Assembly (NCBI RefSeq): GCF_002368415.1
Contig: NZ_AP018290.1
Location: 1,367,470 to 1,431,469 of the forward strand
Direction of reading: 5' to 3'
Length of the DNA: 64,000 nucleotides
DNA from: Calothrix sp. NIES-4105
GTDB taxonomy: Bacteria; Cyanobacteriota; Cyanobacteriia; Cyanobacteriales; Nostocaceae
Shown: in pieces, positions 42,488 to 50,316 of the stretch
How positions within the stretch are numbered: position 1 is the stretch's first letter
Layout: the number at the start of each line of letters is the position of its first letter
The notes under the pieces: model-generated
Databases searched by the model: none
What the model saw: the letters and a program-made list of their open reading frames with translations, nothing else
Told to the model about the DNA's origin: nothing
Translations under genes and position numbers: made by a program

Positions 42488-44944
42488 ATGACTCAATCTC
42501 AACAAAACTTAACAACAGAAATATTTTGCTGCTTGACAGGTACAATTGAAAAGCAATTTATAACCACGGTTACAGGTCAGGAAATTAAGATACGCGGGAA
42601 TTGCGAATTTGAAGGTTCGGGTATATGGTCATGCATCCCTGCTACCGACTCAAACGGTGAAGTTACAAGTGTTTCAATTGTCTCAAAGCTAGAGTCGGAG
42701 CAACAATCGTATTGTGTGGGAAGAGTTACACAGGTTGCTAAACGTGGCACTATTTTGGTTAAAGTGTCCAATAGCTGTAAAGTAACTTTTGTTACTACGG
42801 AAGTTTTACATGTAAGTTATGTTTATCGGTTGGAGTTTGATTTTACCTCTGAGAAGTTACACGTAACAGCAGCAACTAGATTAGATTATAGTTCTCATCA
42901 GACGGCACCTCTTGAGGTTGTTATATCAGCACCAAAAACAGTTGCTGTAAATACAACTACTACAATTACTACAGCATCGAAAACGCTTGAACAATTATGG
43001 CGAGAAAAGCTAGAACCATTAATATTAGAGCAGATACCAGGAATCAAAATATCTAATTTTGATATTTTTACTGGGATTTTAGAGTGGGAAGGTGCGGTGC
43101 AAGAGACAAAATATCGAATTCAGGGTACTGTTGGTTCTACTCAGTTAATTATTCATCAGTTTTCTAGTAATGGCAAGCAACCAGTATTAACTAATGATTT
43201 GGATGATTTGGATGATTTGGATGATTTGGATGATGTAGATGTTAATGATGTATTACGTGTTACACCTTTAGGCGCCGCACGTTCGATAGGAGCATCTTGT
43301 TTTAAAGTAGAGATTGGCAAGTATGAAATTGTAATGGATGCTGGGACTCGACCGAAAGGGGATAATCCACTACCTGCTTTTGAATTACTGAAAAACCCTA
43401 ATCTTATATTAATCACACATGCACACTCCGACCATATCGGCGCCTTACCCGTGTTGCATCGTATGTTTAAAGCGACTCCAATGATTTGCACTCCAGGTAC
43501 TCGTCACATTGCACGGGTGATGTTAGAAGATTGTTTGAAGGTGACTTTAAAGAATGAAGACTTTGAACCTTTATTTGAGGAGCAAGATTTACAGCAAACG
43601 CTTTTACATCTGGAAACCCAACCCATCGGTGTCGAATTTGAACCACTCCCAGGTTTAACAGTCAAGTTTATCAACGCTGGACATATCGTCGGCGCCGCTT
43701 GTATTTATTTAAAATATGGCAATCGCAGTTTACTATATACAGGAGACTATAATACTACGAATAGTCGCACCACGGTAGGATTAAAACTTGCTGATTTACC
43801 TAATGCTGATATTTTAATCACAGAAGCAACTTATGGCGCCGCAATTCATCCTAGTCGCAAACAGCAGGAAACCGAATTAGTACAGGCAGTTTGGAATGTT
43901 ATTGCATCTGGTGGTAACGTGTTAATTCCGGCTTTTGCTCTCGGACGCGCGCAAGAAATTATCCTTCTACTCAAAACTAGCACTTCTTTCGCTAACAATG
44001 ATATTCCAATTTACGTAGATGGATTAGTTAGAAAAGTTACTGATGTATTCAATGATAATTTAGAACTTCTACCTGAAGCAATTAGTAACTTTGCCGCAAA
44101 TTGCCGCATTCCACCCTTTTGCGATGGCAAAAAAGTTATTTTCATTAATGATACTAGAGAACGCCCATTCGCGATGGCTAAACCTAGTGTAATTATCGCC
44201 TCTTCTGGAATGCTCAGTGGTGGCGCCTCAGTTTATTATGCGAAAGCTTTATTAGAAAGAGATAATGCGGCTATCTTTATGAGTGGGTATACGGATGAAG
44301 AATCACCTGGACGATTACTACAAAGTATGAAATCAGGTGAAGTTGTAACATTGGATGGAGTCGATTATACGGTAAAAGCAGATATTCGTAAATTTAATTT
44401 ATCTGCTCATACCGACCGTATTGGCATTGGACAAGTTATTGCAAAAGTAGCGCCACGTCATTTAATTTTAATTCATGGTATCCCCGATAGTCTTTACGAC
44501 TTAGCACGAACTGATTTACAAAAAAATCATGTAGTTCATATTCCATATTGTGGAGAAACTATTGAATATGGAGTTTTTCCAGATTTTCTGAGCCAAAAAA
44601 GACAAGTTGAAATCGAACACCCCAAAGAAGTAGAATTAGAAATTGTAGCAGAACATGACGGCGCCTGGATTCGTATTCCTCAAGAAGTAGTAGATACAGA
44701 CCCTCGATGGCAAACTTTATCACAAGTAGGCATTATTCGCGCAAAATGGCATCGAGATAGTTTAATGTTAATGCCTATTACACGTAAACAAATACCCAAG
44801 AAACCACCAATGATTTCTTCTGGTAATTGCTGTGCCAAATGTAAATACTTTGATGGTAGCTTATGTTTAATGCCTGACAGTATTTTTCATAACCGTCAAA
44901 TTGCCCCTGAAGGTATTTGTCCCGAATTTACTCTAAACTCTTGA
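42488..44944 (+). CDS. Metallo-beta-lactamase/beta-CASP hydrolase with long N-terminal extension
   Basis: 818 residues. An N-terminal extension of about 255 residues, partly strand-rich, ends in an acidic DDL-repeat (DLDDLDDLDDLDDVDVND) from a nine-base tandem repeat. The MBL domain follows: VTPLGAARSIGASCF, the metal motif THAHSDHIGALP (about 310-321), AGHIVGAACIYLKYG, YTGDYN, then beta-CASP with SSGMLSGG (ASSGMLSGGASVYY), LSAHTDR and LILIHGIP. The beta-CASP class processes RNA or DNA. A short cysteine-rich tail (CCAKCKYFDGSLCLMP) may bind zinc. A ribonuclease role is likely; its substrate is not known. Confidence 0.87.
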   Translation: MTQSQQNLTTEIFCCLTGTIEKQFITTVTGQEIKIRGNCEFEGSGIWSCIPATDSNGEVTSVSIVSKLESEQQSYCVGRVTQVAKRGTILVKVSNSCKVTFVTTEVLHVSYVYRLEFDFTSEKLHVTAATRLDYSSHQTAPLEVVISAPKTVAVNTTTTITTASKTLEQLWREKLEPLILEQIPGIKISNFDIFTGILEWEGAVQETKYRIQGTVGSTQLIIHQFSSNGKQPVLTNDLDDLDDLDDLDDVDVNDVLRVTPLGAARSIGASCFKVEIGKYEIVMDAGTRPKGDNPLPAFELLKNPNLILITHAHSDHIGALPVLHRMFKATPMICTPGTRHIARVMLEDCLKVTLKNEDFEPLFEEQDLQQTLLHLETQPIGVEFEPLPGLTVKFINAGHIVGAACIYLKYGNRSLLYTGDYNTTNSRTTVGLKLADLPNADILITEATYGAAIHPSRKQQETELVQAVWNVIASGGNVLIPAFALGRAQEIILLLKTSTSFANNDIPIYVDGLVRKVTDVFNDNLELLPEAISNFAANCRIPPFCDGKKVIFINDTRERPFAMAKPSVIIASSGMLSGGASVYYAKALLERDNAAIFMSGYTDEESPGRLLQSMKSGEVVTLDGVDYTVKADIRKFNLSAHTDRIGIGQVIAKVAPRHLILIHGIPDSLYDLARTDLQKNHVVHIPYCGETIEYGVFPDFLSQKRQVEIEHPKEVELEIVAEHDGAWIRIPQEVVDTDPRWQTLSQVGIIRAKWHRDSLMLMPITRKQIPKKPPMISSGNCCAKCKYFDGSLCLMPDSIFHNRQIAPEGICPEFTLNS
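43193..43240 (+). repeat. Nine-base tandem repeat (GATGATTTG) coding for (DDL)n
   Basis: Four near-perfect copies of GATGATTTG in the linker between the N-terminal extension and the MBL domain; the fifth is degenerate (GATGATGTA). Copy-number change would keep the frame because the unit is three codons. Confidence 0.9.
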
Positions 44945-45523
44945 TTACAATAAAATTGAATCAGCGTGCGAAAGTGGTCATCGGGAAATAATTCGATGTT
45001 TGCTACCATACAATATTCCTTTAACTGCTGCAACGAATAAAAAATTTTCATTTCTACGACTTCCAGCACTCTGTATTCAATTTTAAACACTGATAACGTA
45101 ATCAAGTATTGTTAACTATATACACTATTATAAGTGCTTGTGCAAAATTAATTATATACTCCTGAATTCTGAATTCTGTATTCAGTAGGGCTAATAGAAA
45201 AAAAGATGTATATTTAATTTTGCGTAACTACTTATCTATCTATAGACGTAGATGTAGTCTTTAATGATACAGTTAATTCCTAAGTAGTATTTCTGGAGTG
45301 AAAAAAAATCCTTAGCTTTGGGATGCCAAGGATTGTATAAAATTCTCTCCTTCTATATATATCTCTGAAATAAAAGAAGTTATGCAGTTGGCGCCTGATT
45401 TAATTTGCAATGGATGAAAATAATGTAACCTATATAACGAAGACAAAGGGCGCCGAAAGAACTATAATAGCTTTACCCGCAAGGGTTAATGAGTAAGACT
45501 GGGTAAATATATAAAGGGGTAAT
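44945..45523. other. Intergenic region with a minus-strand terminator
   Basis: About 580 bases with no confident gene. It holds a hairpin with a U-tract pointing to the minus strand (separate feature) and a CTGAATTCTGAATTCTG type repeat near 45161-45182. A 69-residue minus-strand frame at its left edge is not supported. Confidence 0.45.
45304..45337 (-). terminator. Intrinsic terminator reading on the minus strand
   Basis: On the minus strand, AATCCTTGGCATCCCAAAGC then TAAGGATT is followed by TTTTTTT. The AATCCTT/AAGGATT stem plus a run of eight T is a convincing terminator, but no protein gene lies upstream on that strand within 180 bases; the transcript it ends could be a small RNA. Confidence 0.7.
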
Positions 45524-45733
45524 ATGACTCAAGCATTATTCAAACCAATAACAGTTGAAGAATTTTTGGAATGGGTTCCAGAAAATTCAGATAAACGTTA
45601 CGAATTACATAATGAAGCAATAGTTGATTTAATGCTTCTTTATAACTATGAGGATAAGCTGGAGTGCAAATGCCAGGAAAAGCGAATTGGCTTGGAACAC
45701 CAAAATCTGAAGTTGAAATCGATGTATTTCTAG
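45524..45733 (+). pseudogene. Truncated Uma2 (DUF820) N-terminus
   Basis: MTQALFKPITVEEFLEWVPE then NSDKRYELHNEAIVDL is the usual Uma2 beginning (TxEEFLxWxPxxxxxYELxxG), but after about 35 residues it turns into LLYNYEDKLECKCQEKRI, which overlaps the next gene's start in another frame. No nuclease core is present. A GGGG ribosome-binding tract precedes the ATG, so a short protein may still be made. Confidence 0.7.
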
Positions 45734-46575
45734 TTAAAAGTTTGTTACAGAAGCAGCACAGTGATTTAGCACATTTACCAATTAATTTAGTTGATGCAGG
45801 CTTCGATAATGCTATATTTCGATTGGGTGAAAAGTTTTCTATCAGACTTCCTCGTCGTCAAGTTGCAGCGACACTTATTGAAAACGAACAAACTTGGCTT
45901 CCTCAACTAGCTTCTCACCTTCCTATACCTGTCCCTAATATATATCGAATTGGTCAACCGGGAAATAATTATCCTTGGAGATGGAGTATATTGCCTTGGT
46001 TAAGTGGTGTTGCTGCTGACTACCACCCACCCCATCCAGAACAAGCGAAAGTGTTTGCCTCGTTTTTACGCACGCTTCATATACCTGCACCATCAGAGGC
46101 GCCGAAAAATCCATTTCGGGGTGTACAATTACAGCAACGGGTAGTAATGATGTCAGAACGGATGCAGCGATTAGAGACAAATACTAACTTTATTACCCCA
46201 GAGATAAAGAATATTTGGAATCAAGCTTTGAGTGTACTGATAGATGTTCCAGCAACTTGGTTACATGGAGATTTACATCCTCGTAATATACTTGTGGAGA
46301 ATGGCGCAATTACAGGTGTGATTGATTGGGGTGATATGACATCAGGGGATGCATCAACAGATTTAGCATCGATTTGGATGTTGTTTTCCTCTAGAAGCGC
46401 GCGGGAAAATATGATTGCAGAATATGGTAATATTTCTGAAGCTACATTGATGCGCGCAAAGGGATGGGCAATTGTTTTTGCTGTTTTGCTGCTAGATACC
46501 GGATTAATCGATAATCCTCGACATGCAGTAATGGGAGAAAAGGTATTTTGTAATTTGATAGAAGATCTAAAATAA
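45670..46575 (+). CDS. Aminoglycoside phosphotransferase-like (APH) family kinase
   Basis: About 301 residues from ATG 45670, preceded by GGAGTGCAA. The APH fold is shown by NAIFRLGEKFSIRLPRR (nucleotide-binding lysine-region equivalent), ENEQTWLPQLA, ATWLHGDLHPRNILVENGAI with the catalytic H-G-D-x-x-x-x-N and VIDWGDMTSGDASTDLASIW with the metal-binding aspartate. This subgroup is widespread and its substrates are mostly unknown; antibiotic resistance should not be assumed. It overlaps the broken Uma2 frame. Confidence 0.9.
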   Translation: MPGKANWLGTPKSEVEIDVFLVKSLLQKQHSDLAHLPINLVDAGFDNAIFRLGEKFSIRLPRRQVAATLIENEQTWLPQLASHLPIPVPNIYRIGQPGNNYPWRWSILPWLSGVAADYHPPHPEQAKVFASFLRTLHIPAPSEAPKNPFRGVQLQQRVVMMSERMQRLETNTNFITPEIKNIWNQALSVLIDVPATWLHGDLHPRNILVENGAITGVIDWGDMTSGDASTDLASIWMLFSSRSARENMIAEYGNISEATLMRAKGWAIVFAVLLLDTGLIDNPRHAVMGEKVFCNLIEDLK

Positions 46576-46664
46576 AATTAGCTATATTTATTGTTTACTG
46601 CAATTACTGGTAGCCATTTTAAGTTCATGTTATGGCTGTTTTATATCTCTCTTCTCTTCTCTTC

Positions 46665-46785
46665 CTTTGTGTCCTTTGTGTTCTTTGTGGTTCGTTTGTC
46701 TTCCTTCCGTGTCCTCTATGGTGAAATCATAAAAGTATATGTTGGTGTTGGGTTGCGCGCTCTGCTCCACCCAACCTACGCTAGT
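46665..46785. repeat. CCTTTGTGTCC repeat followed by GTTGGGTT/CCCAACCTAC hairpin
   Basis: TTCCTTTGTGTCCTTTGTG and TTCTTTGTGGTTCG near 46666-46696 are one repeat; GGTGTTGGGTTGCGCG with CCACCCAACCTACGC (46742-46783) is a second that overlaps the 3' end of the hpsP-like gene. Confidence 0.7.
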
Positions 46786-47942
46786 TGTTTGTAAATTTCT
46801 ACCATTTGGTGCCCGATAGCATCCCAGCTATAGTTATTTAATGCAAAGTTACGCGCGTTTGCACCTCGATTTTTACATTCTTCAAGGTTTTGCAGTGCTT
46901 CGATAAGTGAGTTAGTTAAGGAGTTTACTTCAGTTTTACATACCCATCCTGACTGACTGTTATATATATCGTTCCATATATGTACTTGGTCAGAAATAAC
47001 TACGGGTTTACTTGCGACCATCGCTTCTGCAACCGCAATACCAAAGTTTTCGTAGTATGAGGGTAAAACGAATAAGTCGGATGCTTGGAGTAGTGCTGAC
47101 TTAGAGGCGCCTGTTACAAATCCGGTGATGGTAGTATTTGTATGTAAGACTGAATTTTCAAGTTTAGTTCTAATCGATGCTTCGTAGTTGGGGTCTTGGG
47201 GGTTTGTACCTGCGAGGACAAAATGAAAGTCTATATTTTGCGCTTTGATTTTTTCTAAAGCGGGTATTAATAAGTCTAAACCTTTTTTTGGATCTATTCG
47301 CGACATGAATAGTAATAACGGTACATTTTCAGGAATTTTATATTGCGAACGTATTGTGTTATCTGCGTTTACGGTAGATGGAGTTACACCATTAGGCAAT
47401 ATAATGTCGCGCGTTTTTATTCCAAATCGCTCAGATACTTTTGCTTCCTGATTACTGGTAAAATGTAAAGCTGAGGCGCCTGCAATATTAGCTCGTTCTA
47501 AAACTGCTACGTAGATTTTTTTGAGAAAGCTTTTTTTATGGAGGTCAGCAGGGTCAAGTGTTCCTAGTGGGCGCAATATATATGGTAGCTTGTTTTTACG
47601 ACATATTGCTGCTGCTGCACTGGTAACTGGAGAAAATAATGCGTGAATATGCGCTACATCATACTCGTGTGCGTGTTGGTTTAACCATTTTAGTAATGAG
47701 AGTGAAAATTTATAGCGACGAAACGGTGAACAGCGAAAGTAAATTATTTCGTAACCGTCTTCATATATAGGTTGCTGTAAAGGTACATCTAATGGTTTTT
47801 GTCCTGAGTCTCCATTACTGTCTGTTGTAAGTATAGTGACTTTGGCGCCATGTTTGGTTAAAGCTGGCGCCAGTCCTAGTATCATTTGACTGGGACCACC
47901 ATATATTAATGATATGGAGGGTACTATTTGGAGTATTTTCAT
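46776..47942 (-). CDS. hpsP: Glycosyltransferase family 4 (HpsP-like)
   Basis: 388 residues of GT-B fold: MKILQIVPSISLIYGGPSQM donor-side start, LPYILRPLGTLDP, NVPLLLFMSRIDPKKGLDLL and the C-terminal ENFGIAVAEAMVASKPVVIS with the EX7E motif. It lies two bases after the previous gene in what appears to be one minus-strand operon. The order membrane polymerase, GT2, GT4, GT4 is that of the hpsL-N-O-P part of the hormogonium polysaccharide set of filamentous cyanobacteria; the symbol is assigned from that order and general resemblance. Confidence 0.68.
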   Translation of the reverse strand: MKILQIVPSISLIYGGPSQMILGLAPALTKHGAKVTILTTDSNGDSGQKPLDVPLQQPIYEDGYEIIYFRCSPFRRYKFSLSLLKWLNQHAHEYDVAHIHALFSPVTSAAAAICRKNKLPYILRPLGTLDPADLHKKSFLKKIYVAVLERANIAGASALHFTSNQEAKVSERFGIKTRDIILPNGVTPSTVNADNTIRSQYKIPENVPLLLFMSRIDPKKGLDLLIPALEKIKAQNIDFHFVLAGTNPQDPNYEASIRTKLENSVLHTNTTITGFVTGASKSALLQASDLFVLPSYYENFGIAVAEAMVASKPVVISDQVHIWNDIYNSQSGWVCKTEVNSLTNSLIEALQNLEECKNRGANARNFALNNYSWDAIGHQMVEIYKQLA

Positions 47943-47944
47943 TT

Positions 47945-49111
47945 TTATAAGATTTCTTTGTAAAACTCTAGCTGTTGCTTTGCCAAAGCTGTATTAGTAT
48001 ATTGTGACATCGCTTTGGCATAACCTAATTGTCCCAAATTGTGCGCTAGTTCTGGGTCTTCTATTAACGCAGTCAAACAACTCGCTAATTTTTCAACGTC
48101 ACTTTCAGGAAATACCATCCCAGCATCCCCAATAACATGAGGTATTTCTCCAGAGTCTGAACCTATCACTGGTGTTTGACATGCCATCGCCTCAATTATC
48201 ACATGTCCGAATTGCTCTTTCCAACCAACCGACGTTAAAGTCTTGAATTTATACGTTGTTTCTGATGGCAATACTAAAGTACTCATCAGATTAATATAAT
48301 TACAGACTTCATGGTGCGGTACACTTTCAACGATAATAATTCTATCTTCTAAGTTAGCCGCGCGCGCTTTCTGTAATAATTCATCTTTGAGTTCTCCTCT
48401 ACCCAATAGCAAACACTTCCACTCTTTATGTTTAATTGTCTCTAACGCTTTTAATAACGTCATTATTCCTTTTTCTGGTACAAATCTACCAACAAAACCA
48501 ATAATAAACTCACTGAGTTTAATATTTAACTTTTCAGCGAGTTCAGGTTGAAGTTTGGGGGTAAAGAGGTTTTCGTCAACACCTAATTGTGGCATAACTT
48601 TGATTTTGCCGTTATAACCACGTTGACGCAAGATTTCGGCGCCGTCTTGGTTGCCTGATATAATACCGTGTGTATTGTCGAGGTTGTATTTTTCGAGTAG
48701 TGATGCGACTTTGTTGAGTGAGTAGGGTAAATTCCACCAGGTAAAGAAGACATTTTTAGCTTTGAGTTTTAAGAGTTTGTTTAAAGCTATCATCTGAGCA
48801 TACGCTAAACTCTTAGAACCTTGTTCAACTTGAATTATATCAGGACGGAATGACTTAAGTACAGATACTAGGTCGGCGCCGAATGTTAATAAACCTTGGT
48901 GGTTTTGGCTAAAGTTGGAAACGGGGACTATACGGAAGTTACCTTCGTCTTTATATTGAGTTTCAATAATTCTATTTTGAACTCCACCAGGTTTCCAGCG
49001 TTTAGGAACGATAACTGTTACCTCAGTGTTGTCTTCGAGTCGAGAAAGCGCGCGGAGTTTCTCGCAGTTGAGGTCTACTATATATGTATGGCTAGCAACT
49101 AATATTTTCAT
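47945..49111 (-). CDS. hpsO: Glycosyltransferase family 4 (HpsO-like)
   Basis: 388 residues from the ATG at 49111. The frame stays open upstream to 49207, but that extension (EPQRHKGHEGRKRRRNY) is translated repeat DNA, so the ATG in KTMKILVASHTY is preferred. GT-B features: IIQVEQGSKSLAYA, IIGFVGRFVPEKGIMTLLKA, and the C-terminal EQFGHVIIEAMACQTPVIGS. An unusually long segment (VFFTWWNLPYSLNK) fits HpsO-type proteins. Gene symbol inferred from cluster order. Confidence 0.68.
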   Translation of the reverse strand: MKILVASHTYIVDLNCEKLRALSRLEDNTEVTVIVPKRWKPGGVQNRIIETQYKDEGNFRIVPVSNFSQNHQGLLTFGADLVSVLKSFRPDIIQVEQGSKSLAYAQMIALNKLLKLKAKNVFFTWWNLPYSLNKVASLLEKYNLDNTHGIISGNQDGAEILRQRGYNGKIKVMPQLGVDENLFTPKLQPELAEKLNIKLSEFIIGFVGRFVPEKGIMTLLKALETIKHKEWKCLLLGRGELKDELLQKARAANLEDRIIIVESVPHHEVCNYINLMSTLVLPSETTYKFKTLTSVGWKEQFGHVIIEAMACQTPVIGSDSGEIPHVIGDAGMVFPESDVEKLASCLTALIEDPELAHNLGQLGYAKAMSQYTNTALAKQQLEFYKEIL

Positions 49112-49127
49112 GGTTTTATATATATAA

Positions 49128-49217
49128 TTTCTTCTTCTCTTTCTTCCTTCGTGTCCTTTGTGCCTTTGTGGTTCAATAAAGAAAAACCACAAAGGCACGA
49201 AGGACACAAAGAGGGGA
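49128..49217. repeat. Complete CCTTTGTG/CACAAAGG hairpin repeat between operon genes
   Basis: CTTCGTGTCCTTTGTGCCTT then TGTGGTT and its inverted copy AACCACAAAGGCACGAAGGA then CACAAAG surround a short loop, giving a long hairpin in the 112-base gap between the HpsN-like and HpsO-like genes. Confidence 0.85.
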
Positions 49218-49223
49218 GTAAAG

Positions 49224-50231
49224 TCAGGCGCCTACTGTATCATCAAGACGGGTATATATTTGTCCATCGTTCCATTTAGACTGGACGACTGTGGCTAAAG
49301 CTTTGAAAAATCCGAGAGTGTAGAAGAAAAAACGCATTAAAATTTTAATTGGCGAACCGCTTTTATGACAAGGTGGGCGCCCAAGTACGTGACAGTCAAA
49401 TAAACGTGCGTATAACCGCAGTGCTTGAGATGCGGTAAGATTTTTCAAACCCATCAAAAAATGATTATGGTAAAAGGTGAGTTGATATTTGGTAGAACGA
49501 GTACTGATATCGTGACAACCACCCGTTTCTTCCCCGATATGAATAAGATGTGCTTCAGGGTCATACCAAATTTTATATCCTGTTTGGCGTATTCTTAAAC
49601 AAAAGTCAGATTCTTCGCGTACTGCACTACCGCGAAATCTTTCATCAAAGTGTAAACCGTGTTTAAAAAAGATATCACGACGAAATGACATATTACACCC
49701 GCGTGCGGTTAAAACTTCTTGCGGTTTGACGGTGTGAACCAAGTCTATATAATACCAAGCAATACCTGGGTCCATTGCTTGGGGTGGTAGATATTCAATG
49801 GTTTTATAGTTTGTATCACCTTGAGTGCGACCTATAGAAGAGTCTGCCATTTTCATCCTGTCAAATACTCTTCCTGCTACGGCGCCTATTTCTGGTTTAT
49901 CGATAAAGTTCTGAGCGTGAGCCGTTAAAAATCCTGGTTCTACCTTCACATCATCATCGATAAATAATATTATTTCACCAATTGACCGCCGCACCGCATA
50001 ATTTCGGGCGCCGGGTAAACTTGCCCAGTTCAAACGGAACCATTTAATTTTGCCTGTACTCGTTACTTGCTGTAAATAACTTTCAATTTCGGGTTTATGC
50101 TGCGGAGTTTGGTCTACAACAATAATTTCGTAGTTAGGATAATCTTGCTTTAAAATATCATCGATACTGTCGCGCAAAGGTTCTTCACGCCCATATGTCG
50201 GTATAATTACTGAAATACATGGTAAAGTCAT
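49224..50231 (-). CDS. hpsN: Glycosyltransferase family 2 (HpsN-like)
   Basis: 335 residues, GT-A fold: ISVIIPTYGREEPLRDSIDD, EIIVVDQTPQHKPEI, nucleotide/metal motif EIILFIDDDVKVEPGFL (DDD), GRVFDRMK, and the acceptor region RGCNMSFRRDIFFKHGLHFD then ERFRGSAVREESDFCLRIR with the ED-type catalytic pair. Encoded between the polymerase-like and the GT4 genes on the same strand. Probably adds a sugar to the exopolysaccharide repeat unit on the cytoplasmic face. The HpsN name rests on cluster order. Confidence 0.7.
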   Translation of the reverse strand: MTLPCISVIIPTYGREEPLRDSIDDILKQDYPNYEIIVVDQTPQHKPEIESYLQQVTSTGKIKWFRLNWASLPGARNYAVRRSIGEIILFIDDDVKVEPGFLTAHAQNFIDKPEIGAVAGRVFDRMKMADSSIGRTQGDTNYKTIEYLPPQAMDPGIAWYYIDLVHTVKPQEVLTARGCNMSFRRDIFFKHGLHFDERFRGSAVREESDFCLRIRQTGYKIWYDPEAHLIHIGEETGGCHDISTRSTKYQLTFYHNHFLMGLKNLTASQALRLYARLFDCHVLGRPPCHKSGSPIKILMRFFFYTLGFFKALATVVQSKWNDGQIYTRLDDTVGA

Positions 50232-50255
50232 ATTAATTTTTAACTCCTAACTCCT

Positions 50256-50315
50256 GTACGGGCGGGTTTATCTATATCTTGGTAAATAATGGTAAATTTA
50301 GGTGAACCCGCCCCG
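50256..50315. repeat. TGTACGGGCGGG...CCCGCCC hairpin repeat between operon genes
   Basis: TGTACGGGCGGGTTTATCTA with the inverted GGTGAACCCGCCCC; the central part (ATCTTGGTAAATAATGGTAA) matches the copy at 29996-30056. It lies in the gap between the HpsL-like and HpsN-like genes. Confidence 0.8.
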
Positions 50316-50316
50316 A

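Noticed and set aside
44896-45105. 69-residue minus-strand ORF overlapping the metallo-hydrolase end
   Set aside because: It overlaps 49 bases of a confident gene, has no family resemblance and only weak start context.
45670-46575. Antibiotic-resistance aminoglycoside kinase
   Set aside because: The APH fold is shared by many kinases with other substrates, and nothing in the context points to resistance.
46591-46794. 67-residue plus-strand ORF rich in phenylalanine and serine
   Set aside because: It is a translation of the CCTTTGTG repeat and of the GTTGGGTT hairpin.
49112-49207. N-terminal extension of the HpsO-like glycosyltransferase
   Set aside because: The extra residues come from a hairpin repeat, and the standard GT4 start is the ATG at 49111.
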